Positions 23,865 to 33,993 of a stretch of DNA of 64,000 nt are shown here, piece after piece. Position numbers and translations under genes: made by a program. A model generated the notes under the pieces. That model saw nothing but the letters and a program-made list of their open reading frames with translations. It did not search any database and had not been told where the DNA came from. This stretch comes from Citrus sinensis. Lineage: Eukaryota; Streptophyta; Magnoliopsida; Sapindales; Rutaceae. The stretch lies in contig NC_068563.1 of assembly GCF_022201045.2 (NCBI RefSeq), positions 2,480,001 to 2,544,000 of the forward strand. Reading direction: 5' to 3'. The stretch's first letter is position 1; each line of letters starts with the position of its first letter.

Positions 23865-24037
23865 CTCAAGCTTGACAATTAAACCCCCGAGAGGTTTTGA
23901 CATATTTTCTGGTTAATTGAGAGTAGAAAAGAAGCCATTGCTCAATATATCACAATATAGATATTCAGCGTTATGTCAATAAAATGAGATTGTATAAAAA
24001 GATAATTTGAGATATTATTCTTGTTTGATGTCATTAC
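23865..24037 (-). other. Predicted 3' UTR intron of F-box copy 3
   Basis: Homologous in position to those at 1208-1505 and 13456-13605, with GT donor and AG acceptor. The downstream exon (GGTGGCTAGGATC) is conserved with copy 1. Confidence 0.5.
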
Positions 24038-24050
24038 CTCTACCGGTGGT

Positions 24051-25289
24051 CTAAACTCCACTTGTCTCGCCACGATGTGCCTTTGAGGAAGAAGTTGAAT
24101 TGAAAGGCGGCGTAGGCATCTTCAAAACCCCATTTATTCTTTGCATCAAAACTAGACTCTCCATGTAAGTATCCAAGAAAAAAGACCATGTCTCACCATA
24201 AATTCCAAGCTTCTGCATCTTCCGGTTCACAGTATTAAAAGAAACCAACTCCTCGTTATATCTTGTAACCAGTAGCATTTCTCCATTTCTTCTCAGCCCC
24301 GCCATCTTCCCTAGGCCTAACCTTAGATCAATTTTGAACTGCTTCGTCCAGGACTCTCCTAATCCATACTCCTTCATCATCCAAATGCAACAGCCGTCAT
24401 AGGACGGGCTATTGTACCACTGCGTATAATAATGCATTAAAGCAAGCTTTTGATCAAGTGCCCCAATAAACAATTTTTGTTCTCTCCCATAAGCTAATTC
24501 GTCTGTCTTCAGTTCATCTGGCACGTTCAATTCCTTAAACACCTCTTCTCTCAAGTCAAACGCAAGCAAGACCAATCTGCGTTGGATTCCCTGAGCCACA
24601 TGATGACTTTCTGTATCGTATCCAACCCAATGAAGCGTCCCATTCACATAAGCTTGTGGAGTTTTTACAGTGATTCTACAAAGACTCGTATCCCCCGTAG
24701 TAACGTTCCTCCAACTTCCCACCTTCAGAGCAAAAACTTGAACAACTGGCCTTGGAGCGTCCCTCACACCAATTATAAAATGGTCGCGAACCACAATCCT
24801 CACGACTTTGTAATCAACACTCTTGGGATCAAATCCGAATCCGTGGACAGATTCAAAATTAGCCGCAGTGAACTTAAACATTATTCTAACACAAGATTCT
24901 AGAGAAGGGTTCCATACAATCACGGATTTCGACAAACCTTTTTGGTGATAGTCAAGAAGACACACTAAACCATAGCATATACCAATTACATTAAAAGAGT
25001 CAGGCTTGTTTTCGAATGGTAAATCAAGTTCCTTGATCGGACTAAATGAAATACCATCATGGTGTAATGTGAATCTTTCTTGGGAGTTAACCCTATCATA
25101 GTGCCTCAAAATTACCTGAGAATTGCTGGTGATGTCCTTTATGGCGAAATGAGTATAGTTAGAAATGAACGTTGGGTCGTTGATTAGAGCGCACCATGAT
25201 TTGCAGACGCATCTGAACTCTGAAACCGATTTTGCTGGCAGTCTGAAGAGGATCTGAGCAACAACTTCCTCAGGTACGTAATCTGACAT
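24051..25289 (-). CDS. F-box protein with FBA domain, copy 3
   Basis: Intact 412-residue single-exon coding region starting MSDYVPEEVVAQILFRLPAK. The F-box is at about 3-45 (EFRCVCKSWCALINDPTFIS); the FBA region follows with VIVWNPSLESCVRI, GFGFDPKSVDYKVVRIV, AYVNGTLHWVGYD and IWMMKEYGLGESWTKQF. It is a putative SCF ubiquitin ligase receptor with unknown target. It belongs to a different subgroup from copies 1 and 2 and is the template closest to the pseudogene at 19490-20370 and the truncated copy at 33485-33993. A predicted 3' UTR intron (23865-24037, donor GAG|GTAATG, acceptor TTGAG|GGTGGC) begins 13 nt after the stop. Confidence 0.93.
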   Translation of the reverse strand: MSDYVPEEVVAQILFRLPAKSVSEFRCVCKSWCALINDPTFISNYTHFAIKDITSNSQVILRHYDRVNSQERFTLHHDGISFSPIKELDLPFENKPDSFNVIGICYGLVCLLDYHQKGLSKSVIVWNPSLESCVRIMFKFTAANFESVHGFGFDPKSVDYKVVRIVVRDHFIIGVRDAPRPVVQVFALKVGSWRNVTTGDTSLCRITVKTPQAYVNGTLHWVGYDTESHHVAQGIQRRLVLLAFDLREEVFKELNVPDELKTDELAYGREQKLFIGALDQKLALMHYYTQWYNSPSYDGCCIWMMKEYGLGESWTKQFKIDLRLGLGKMAGLRRNGEMLLVTRYNEELVSFNTVNRKMQKLGIYGETWSFFLDTYMESLVLMQRINGVLKMPTPPFNSTSSSKAHRGETSGV

Positions 25290-26570
25290 TTTGCTTCCTG
25301 TTTGATACTCTTCTTCTTTTTCTATTTGGTCTTATGATTTACGATAGACACTACTGCAAACTTATAACCAAATAGTTACTTCGAGGAGACGTTACTTTGC
25401 ACTCAATAAGAGAGCTGCTGCCATTTGGCAGATCACATACAAGTAGTTTAGCTGGCACTAGTGCTGTCTTCTCAAAAAATGATAAATCTTTTGTGTACAG
25501 TCAGTTAATTGGTAATAATTTGATAAGTGAAGTTTTGTTTTTGGTAACCATCAATTTGTCAAGTAATTTTTCAATGCACATGACATGATTATTGAATCGG
25601 TCATGGACAGTTAACATGATAAAATCTTTTCCTTGTACATGTTTCAAAATTAGTTTTGGTACTGTATTTTAACTCTCTCTCTCTCTCTCTCACATGTAAC
25701 CATAGCATCAACTCTTTTGTAAAAAAATCATCTATTTAAAAAATTTAAATTTTTTATATCCTAAATAGAGAGATACACAAGAATTAAATTAATTTCCATA
25801 AAACGTTGATGTGAGAGGATTCGATACCTAAATCTCTAACTTCAATTATTTAATGCAAGTGGTCAATATTTGGTGTATATTTTATTAATTGTATTTTCAA
25901 AAAATACATTTTAATTATTTTAAATTTTGGTAGTATTTTTCGAAAATTGAATTCTATATTTTCTTTAATATCTTATTTTGAAGTCTCGTTTTGGTCGCTA
26001 GCTAAACACATGAGGTGCTCGTGTCAAACCCTGAGTGGCTTCACCTGTTTTACACCTTCACAGGTATGACATCTCCTTAAAAAACTTTTTGATATGGTGT
26101 TTTCATCATCATTAAATCTTTCATAAATAAAACTTTTAACATATAACTATCTATTTTTTGGTTGACAATCATTCCTTAAAACAAAAATGGCGAAAATACC
26201 TTTAAAAAAGCGTTTTAGAAGTATATGTTACAAGAATTTTGAGAAAAAAATTAGACAAAAGATTCTTTTTGACCACTTAATTAAAAATAGCTTAAAAATT
26301 GAGCTTCTTAAGTCAATTTAAAAAAATAATTCTAAACATTTTTTTTTAAAGGACAACAATATTAAATTTCTTTAAAAGCTCTATTTTATCAATCATAACC
26401 TAATATATCATCATTGTCATGAAATTTTATACGGATTATGTTTCCTTTAAAAAGTAATCTAGCTTAATATGTTAATTATTAATAATACTATTTGCCTTTT
26501 TTTTTTTTTTTGCTTGTAAGAGAAAAAAAAAGTCTATTTAATTAGGGACATGCAAATCCTCGTTAATATT
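25290..26570. other. Intergenic, left part of duplicated flank
   Basis: The promoter side of F-box copy 3. Landmarks at 25418-25431 (CTGCCATTTGGCAG), 25500-25540, 25735-25860 and 25970-26090 all recur in order at 34127-35030, downstream of the second phytocyanin/F-box copy, so the duplicated unit includes this flank. A (CT)n tract lies at 25673-25691. Confidence 0.6.
25673..25691. repeat. (CT)n microsatellite
   Basis: Nine and a half CT units. Absent from the homologous flank near 34.5 kb. Confidence 0.9.
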
Positions 26571-26582
26571 GCCGTGCTTCCA

Positions 26583-26626
26583 TGATTCTCCTAAATATCG
26601 AACGGCATGGATCGATCAATTCCTTC
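26583..26626 (+). promoter_or_regulatory. Duplicated phytocyanin upstream block, now cut off by the LINE
   Basis: Copy of 22352-22395. Before the LINE insertion it would have been about 0.7 kb upstream of the truncated phytocyanin at 33314; it is now about 6.7 kb away. Confidence 0.6.
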
Positions 26627-26933
26627 GAAGTATCCAAGGCCGATCGAAGATGGAATTTGATGCTAGTTTATTTTTGAATAAAGAAAATTCAATAATGTCC
26701 TAAATCAATAACAAGAAAACTAATAATTATAGAAAACTAATGATTATAGTGGTGCGATATTCTAAAACTTTATAATATAGTATTCATTAAGTAGATGGTG
26801 ACATAATGTAATCAAAATACACATTCACCCATAAAGGGCCCACTATAACGATAGAAATTGCGGCCTCCTGCTACTTGTTTTGTGGTTGGTGGTTTAAAAA
26901 AATAAAAACGTAGACCACAAAAATGAGAAATCC

Positions 26934-26949
26934 TAAAATAATCAGAGTT
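26934..26949. repeat. LINE target-site duplication, 3' side
   Basis: TAAAATAATCAGAGTT, identical to 32895-32910. The last two T's could belong to the poly(A) tail of the LINE (T's on this strand), so the duplication is 14-16 bp. Confidence 0.95.
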
Positions 26950-27033
26950 TTTTTTTTTTTTGATATGAAACCGAATCTTTCATTTCTCAAAATCAGTGAT
27001 TACAGACAAAATATTTTTTGGAATGTTTTCCAG

Positions 27034-30000
27034 TCATGAGAATACAGAATCTTGCTTTAAGGATAATTTGGCTAATGAGTGGGCTGCACTGTTACCACTT
27101 CTCAGAACATGCTGCAATTTGCTCTGCTGCATTCTCAATAAAATGGCTTGAATCTCGGAGATTAACCAAAATATCTCTTTCCGAGTGCCCTTTCTATTTA
27201 AAACCAAATCCACTACTTCCTGGGAATCTGTTTCAACAATCAAGGGCAAACAACCAGCTTGCTCTGCTATTTCTAAACCAAACTTTGTGGCTTCAGCTTC
27301 TGCGAAAGCAATGCTTCCATGGAACTTTGCTGGCTTCATAGCTGCTGCTGTACACTTTCCTTCAGAATTTCTAACCACCACCCCTAAGCCTTCTTTATTT
27401 TGATCTTCCATTATAGCTGCGTCCACATTTACTTTAAACCAACCTGGAGGTGGAGGTCTCCATTGTTGATTCTTTGGTCCATTTCTCTCCTCTTGCATGT
27501 GTGATTGCGGCTGCTTGATTTTTCTGTAGGATTGGACTACTGCTTCTGCTCTTGCTACTGATATCTGGGGGTCTTCCTTCTTGTTTTTTAAGATTTGAAA
27601 ATTCCTTGAGTGCCAAGAGACCCAACATAACGCCATTATCATCTCCATATCAGCTTTGCTCTTCTTTTTTGCCAATTCCACCATTAAACTCGGCACATCT
27701 TTGCTTTCACACTGACTGACCTCCTCTCCATATTCTGTGAGCCTCCATACTTTTTGGGCACATTTGCAATTGAAAATAGCATGATAGGGTGTCTCTTCAG
27801 TTCTTCTGCATCTCTGACACCAGGGACTTTGAATCACCTTTTTCCTCCACAAGTTAACTGCTGTTGGCATAAGATTTCTTGCTGCTCTCCACATGAAAAT
27901 TTTTATCTTTGCTGGCAACTCTGAAGCCCATATGATGTTCCATGGAATTTGCTTCTTCTCTGAACTGTTTGGTTGATCAGGAAATTTCAGATTCAATGCC
28001 ACTTGATACCCACTCTTGACTGAGTATTCTCCTTGCTTATCGAAATGCCATAGCAGCTTATCAGGCTTGGGGGTTCTTGGCAGGGGGATATTCAAGATCT
28101 GTTGAGCATCTTCTTTCATGAAGTTCGTCTGAATTAATATCTCTTTCCACTTATTTTCCCCATCAATTAACTCTGATACTGTGGATTCCAGAGGGAGCTT
28201 TGGAGGAGAGAATGGCTTGAATGTTGAAGGTCTTGGCAACCAGCAGCTGTGATAAATCTGGGCACTTTTTCCATCTCCTATTCTCCACCTCAGCCCTTTG
28301 TGAATGATCTGTCGTCCCCACAAAATACTTCTCCATATAAAGGATGGTTTTGATCCTAATTTCGCCTTTAAGAATTCCACATCTTTGAAGTATCTAGCTT
28401 TCAATACTCTTGCCACCAGAGAGTTGGGATTTTGAATGATTCGCCAGCTTTGCTTGTCCACCAACGCTTGGTTAAAACAGATTAGATCCCTAAAGCCCAT
28501 CCCTCCTCTACATTTTGCCTGACACATATTTCTCCAGTTGGACCAGTGTATAGCTCTCTGATCTGGTTTGGAACTCCACCAAAATCTAGCCATAGCCTTC
28601 TGAATATCCTCACACAACCCTATTGGCAACTTAAACACACTCATAGCATAAGCAGGGACTGCCTGAGCTACTGCTTTAATGAGCACTTCTTTCCCCCCTC
28701 TTGAGAACATCTTCGAGTTCCAGTTGGATATCTTGCTTAGAACTCTAAGCTTGATGTCGTTAAAGAAACTCAGCTTCTTTCTCCCTACCATTGAAGGAAG
28801 CCCCAAATATTTTTCGTGCTTTGACACAACTTGAAGCTGAAAGAGGTTTTTTATTGAGGCTATCTGTGCTGGTTGGGTACTTCCGCTGAAGAGCATGGAG
28901 GATTTTTCATAATTGAAAATTTGGCCTGAAGCATCCGCGTAGCTATCAAAAATTTTCTTCAGATTTGAACAATCTTCGGTAGTGGCTCTTAAGAATATTA
29001 GACTGTCGTCTGCAAAAAGTAAGTGGTTGATTGAGAGCTCCTTACTAAAGTTCAGCCCCTTGATCAGGTTTTTCCTTTCTGCTTGGTTCAAAAGATTTGA
29101 GAAGACCTCTGCACACAGAATGAACAAATATGGGGATAGGGGGCAGCCTTATCTTAGCCCTCTTTGGGGTTGGATTAGGCCTTTGGGGACTCCATTAATC
29201 AAAACAGAAAATGAGGGAGTGGTGATGCATCTCATAACCAAATCTACCTATTTTGTTGAGAACCCCAGCACTTCCATTGTTCGCTTCAAAAAGCTCCACT
29301 CCACCATATCGTAAGCCTTACTGATATCTAGTTTCATAGCTACCCAGCCACCCTTCTTTTTGCTGTGCCTTATTTTATGTAAGCATTCATACCCAATGAT
29401 TATGTTGTCGGTAATAAGCCTATTTGGGATGAAAGCACTTTGAGTATTGGATACAACATCATGCAAAAAGAGCTTTAACCTATTAGCAATGACCTTGGCT
29501 ATTATTCTATACATGACATTACATAAACTAATAGGTCTAAAATCCACCACTTTCTTAGGTTTTGCAACTTTTGGAATTAAGGCTATGTAAGTGTGATTCA
29601 GGGGAGCAATGTTACCTCCTTTGTTTAAGATGTGCAAGCCTGTAGCTATGACTCCCTCCTTGACAGCTTGCCAATGTTTTTGAAAGAAGACTGCAGGGAG
29701 CCCGTCAGGACCAGGTGCTTTGGTTGGATGCATTTGGTTCAAAGCTGTAACTATCTCCTCTTCTAAAAAGGGTTGATTCAGCTGCTCATTCATTTCTTCC
29801 GTCATTTTCTTCGGCATGCCTTCTAATGCTTTCTCCAGTTGGCTTTCTGTAGGGTGTGTTGAAGTAAAAAGGTTGGTGAAGTGTTCACAGCATAACCTTT
29901 CTATCTCCCCTGCTTCTGTTGTCCAGTTGCTGTGCTCGTTTATGAGACCCTCTATTGTGTTCTTCCTCTTCCTTGTTGATGCTTTTGAATGGAAAAAAGT

Positions 30001-31095
30001 GGTATTTTTGTCCCCTTCTTGAAGCCAAACGGCTCTGGATCTTTGCCTCCAGTAAATCTCTTCTTCCAGAAGCATTGTGTCTATCTGCTTTTCTATTTTT
30101 TTGACTTCATTTCCATTGACATATTTTTCCTGACTTTCTTTGATGCTCTGCAGCTGATGAAGTAATTGATCTAGATTCTTTTTCCTTCCTTCAAACTCAG
30201 ATTTACTCCACAACTTTAATTCAGCTAATGAGTCTTTTGCCTTTTTCTTGAATAACAGAACAGGATTCTTGCAACTCCATCTGCTACTATTCTTCCACTC
30301 TTGATTCACAATCTCTTTACACCTTTGATAATGACTCCACATATCCTCGTAATGGGTCCTAGTGAAGGTTCTTTTGCTGTACTTACATCCACCCGTTCTT
30401 TCTACTATCTCCATTAAAATTGGGTTGTGATCGGATGTCCATGTCACTAAATTAGTGGCCGGATTCTCCTTAAAAAACCTTCCCCAGTTTGTGCAGCATA
30501 GAAATCTATCCAACCTTTCCTCCACCAAATGAGGTCCAAATCTTCTATTTGACCACGTAAAGGGATACCCTTTGTAGCCTAAGTCCCTTAGCCCACACCA
30601 CCTGACCGTCTCTCTGAAATCGTTTACTGCTGTGACACACCTATCATTCCCTGTCTTTTCATTTAAATGCAGAATTTCGTTAAAATCCCCGAAACAAAGC
30701 CATGGCAGGGATGAAAGCTCAGCTAGCCTTTTCAATAACTTCCATGTATGATGCTTTTGGTCAGCTTCAGGGTGTCCGTATATGCCTGTGCACCGCCAAT
30801 AACAACCATTCTCACTGTGAACTACAGCATCTATATGATGCTTGCTATAGGATTTTATGTCAACAGTAATTTCCTCCTTCCACAATAAAGCTAAACCACC
30901 ACCTAAACCCCATCTATCTACTGCAAAACAATTATCAAAGTGTAACTTCTTACCTCTTTCCACCATTTGCTTAGACTCCAGTTTAGTTTCACATAGAAAC
31001 ATCATTTGCGGCCTATGCATTCGGAGAATTCTTTGAGTTTCTCGGAACGCTCGATCATTCCCCAATCCCCGAGCGTTCCAGCTTATTATCTTCAT
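27034..31095 (-). pseudogene. LINE ORF2: endonuclease, reverse transcriptase, RNase H (two nonsense codons)
   Basis: One reading frame of about 1353 codons interrupted by two in-frame stops, not frameshifts. Order of domains: AP-like endonuclease (MKIISWNARGLGN, CFGDFNEIL, RLDRFLC, TSDHNPIL; about residues 1-235); reverse transcriptase (LIPKVAKPKKVVDFRPISLC, AFIPNRLITDNI, GCPLSPYLF, catalytic FADDSLIF); zf-RVT (WRAARNLMPT, CQRCRRTEE); and a C-terminal RNase H domain with VDAAI, AEAEA, ETDSQ and NSAAHSLAK. TAG at 29250-29248 stands where a Trp is expected (FSTK-stop-VDLVMRC). TAA at about 29152 stands for the Gln of RQGCPLSPYLF. The ATG overlaps the ORF1 stop as ATGA. Confidence 0.96.
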
Positions 31096-32597
31096 AGCTG
31101 TCGGCGGGGCTGGTGGCCAGCCTCCGCCGTTGAATCTTTTGTAAGCATTGTTTCCAAATCATTCCCTTCTCTGCACAGCATCTCCAGCTTCAGTTTGCAT
31201 TCAGCATTTGGAGAATGAAGTGTTATTTCCGAAGTTGGACTTCCCATTTTTTGCTTTTTTGTTTCTGGACTATCCCCGAAAATTTCTCCACGAGGCCTTT
31301 TCGTTGCTGTTTGTCCACTCTTATGCTTAATGGAGTGATCTACATTTCTTGCTTGTAATTTCCATTTGCATCTTTTGGACTTTTTTTTGTTGACTTCTAG
31401 GCCTTCAGCTCCTTCCGCGTTTGGACTTTTATCTGTTGGGCCACCTTTTTTTGGGCTGAAAACAATCACTTTCTTTCCCTCCATTTCTGATTTCTTCTTT
31501 TCTATTTCACTTTCATTTTCCCTCTCCTTCAGATTTTCATTTCCCGCCTCTTTTTGGCTCCTTCCCCGAGTAAATGTACCTTCTGCTGTTCCTGGCTACT
31601 TGTCCCTGCTCTGATCTGACATCCTCAGGATTTCTACGCTTGTCGATGGATCTTGACCCGAACCCGTTTTTTCTGAACTCTTAGTTTTCCCCAACTGTGG
31701 CTCCGGGTTACCCTGTTTGTCTTGAACCACCGTCGTCTGATAATTCTGACTTTTCTTCTCTGATTCTGTTCTTCCTTTTTCTTTTCCCCTGTTCTGCTTC
31801 AGTTGTTCAATCATTGACGGGGCCTTCATCCATGGCCCGAATACCATCTCTTCTCGTAATTGATTTTTATAGTTTGCACATTCCCTGTACTGGTGACCCA
31901 CATGCCCGCAAACATAGCAAAAATCTGGCAGCCTCTCATACCTTACCGGCATTGGAATTTCCTTTTCGCTATTGACACTATCTTCACCTTCCTCTTGCTC
32001 CTCTCTATCCATTGCTTCTTCATCCTCCTGTCTCAAATGCAGAACTTTTATTAATGGTTTGGTGATATCAATAGAGATGCGCAACCTTGCATATTTTCCA
32101 AAGCATGCCCCTGTGACATCTGTGGCTACCTCTTCGACTCTTTCAATGGATTCTCCCAGCTCCCTTAACATTTCCGTATTCATGCACATAATGGGGACAT
32201 TTAGAATTTGGACCCAGAACGAGACATGAGTAAAGTTTTGTTTTGTTACTTCACCTAGCCCTGCTGGTTCTGTCATCACAATCAAGGCTTTATCAAAGTG
32301 CCATGGTCCCCCTGCTAACACTTTTCGCTTGTTCGCTTCGCATCCAAACTGAAAAATGAAAATATTGTCTCCTAGCTCTTCGATTTTGATTTCCTTCATG
32401 GTTTTCCACACTGGCAGTAGGGCTGCTTTAAACCCTTCCTTTTTCACTTCTCTATTCAGCAACACTTTCCCCACCAGGCATCCTGCCATTATCTTCTCCC
32501 CTTTTTCCTTCATTCTGCTTTTTAGAGTTATTTTTCCCCTTGTTTCTCCATTCAGCGAGATTGCCTTACACTTTTTAATTAGTTCCTCTGTGTCCAT
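31092..32597 (-). pseudogene. LINE ORF1: DUF4283 / zinc-knuckle nucleic-acid-binding protein (one nonsense codon)
   Basis: A 501-codon frame with a single in-frame TAG at about 31596. The N-terminal DUF4283-like region (GCLVGKVLLNREV, IFIFQFGCEANKRKVLAGGP, FWVQILNVP) is followed by a CCHC zinc knuckle (FCYVCGHVGHQYREC) and a long, charged, low-complexity tail. Family role: binds LINE RNA into a ribonucleoprotein for retrotransposition. Its TGA stop (31094-31092) overlaps the ORF2 ATG (31095-31093), suggesting that ORF2 is translated by termination-reinitiation. Confidence 0.93.
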
Positions 32598-32894
32598 TCT
32601 TTTTGAAAACTGATCTGTATGCAGTTAACTGCAAAGTTTGCGTTCCTCCCCCCTTATTTAAACTCCTCTCTCCCTTGCCCAACCTTAATGAGCTTAGATT
32701 GGTCTATGAGTAAGAAGAAATTTTTATCAACAATCTGTAAAACAACCTACAACACCCAACCTTTAGTGAGTGACGCAGAGGGTCATGACAACCCACTCCC
32801 TAGCTCCCATTCTGTTTTCAGAGAAAACACAAGGAGACGTATGGCTTCCAAATCCGGTCTATCTGTTCTCGGGAAAGTCTAAAAAGAATTGTGT

Positions 32895-32910
32895 TAAAAT
32901 AATCAGAGTT
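32895..32910. repeat. LINE target-site duplication, 5' side
   Basis: TAAAATAATCAGAGTT, identical to 26934-26949. It marks the 5' end of the element. Confidence 0.95.
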
Positions 32911-33313
32911 ATTACAACCAACTAATGCATATATAATATGTGTATTTTGATTTAGTATAATCACCATTTAAGTGATGTTCTTTTAAAGTAAATACATGTA
33001 TGATTGACATATTAGCTCTGATATGTTTTAGAATTTCTCCATAAAAACAGCAGAAGGAAGCTGTTATTTTTATGGCTATGGGGTCTTTACAGACAAATAT
33101 TAGCACTCTAATATAATTAATTTATTTGAACTTGATAAATGACACATTATTTAAAATGAAATTTATGAGAAAATTTTGGATGCTAATCATTATTCCGGTA
33201 GAGTAATTTATTAATTAGTAAATTAGCTTTACCATTACACACTACTATAAATACCATTATACAAGGCAAAGCACGCAAGGGCAGTGTTCATTTCGATCGC
33301 CATATAACACAGC

Positions 33314-33455
33314 ATGGCTATTACCTTGTCAAAGGGCGCTATTGCCTTGTTCTTGGTGACGGCCGTTGTTTCCAGGGTTTCTGTTGCTACTGTTTACAAA
33401 GTCGGTGATTCGGCCGGCTGGGCCGTTCCAGCTGCTGAGCGTGATATCAATTATA
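33314..33455 (+). pseudogene. Truncated phytocyanin, exon 1 fragment
   Basis: Codes for a signal peptide and the domain start (MAITLSKGAIALFLVTAVVS, then VYKVGDSAGWAVP), colinear with exon 1 of the intact gene at 22550 until about 33450. After that the sequence leaves the family and runs into antisense F-box sequence, stopping at 33496. All copper ligands are lost. A TATA-like ACTATAAATACC at about 33243-33254 is retained, so a short secreted peptide could still be transcribed; I consider it dead. Confidence 0.88.
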
Positions 33456-33484
33456 CCTTAAACCTTCTATATAATGTTTACGGC

Positions 33485-33993
33485 ACCCAATTCTGACAAC
33501 TTTGTAGTCATTAGTCTTGGGATCAAACCCGAATCCATTAATTGTTTCAAGATTAACCCTTAGTGAATTTAACCATAACTCTAACACATGATTCTAGAGA
33601 AGGGTTCCATATAATCGCAGATTTGGACAAACCATCATGGGAATATTCAATCAGACATACTAGACCACAATGTATACCAATTATTTTATAAGCACCTATT
33701 AGTCTATTTTCAAACGGTAAATCAAATTATTTAACTATTTGACTAAACGAGTTACTATCATCATGGTGTAACGTGAATCTTTCTTGCCGGTTAAGCCTAG
33801 CATAGTGCCTTAAAATTATCTGAGATTTGTTGGCACTACTCTTGATGGCCATCTGGGTGCATTGAGAAATAAAATATGGGTTGTTGATTAGAGAGTACCA
33901 TAATTTACACACGCACTTGAACTCTGAAAGCGGTTTTGCGGGCACTCGTGGGAGGATCTGAACCAGAACTTCTTCGGTTATGTAATCTGACAT
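33485..33993 (-). pseudogene. Truncated F-box gene, N-terminal part only
   Basis: Starts MSDYITEEVLVQILPRVPAK and is colinear with F-box copy 3 (24051-25289) to about its residue 168. A stop at 33727 (SQIVK-stop) ends the frame after 88 codons, and further stops follow. The C-terminal two-thirds are missing: the homology ends at about 33485, where it meets the phytocyanin fragment. The F-box itself is open, but the FBA domain is gone. Confidence 0.9.

Larger units (their letters stand above)
26950..32894 (-). mobile_element. L1-type LINE retrotransposon, nearly full length
   Basis: The element lies on the minus strand: about 297 bp of 5' UTR (32598-32894), ORF1 (31092-32597), ORF2 (27034-31095), a 72-bp 3' UTR and a short poly(A) tail seen as T's at 26948-26961. 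Matching 16-bp target duplications flank it, the signature of target-primed reverse transcription. Only three in-frame nonsense codons interrupt the two ORFs, so the insertion is fairly young but the element is probably not autonomous now. It landed in the upstream region of the truncated phytocyanin copy at 33314. Confidence 0.97.

Noticed and set aside
33314..33496. Functional 60-residue secreted peptide from the truncated phytocyanin
   Set aside because: The open frame is a remnant fused to antisense F-box sequence and lacks every copper ligand; no sign of selection can be read.
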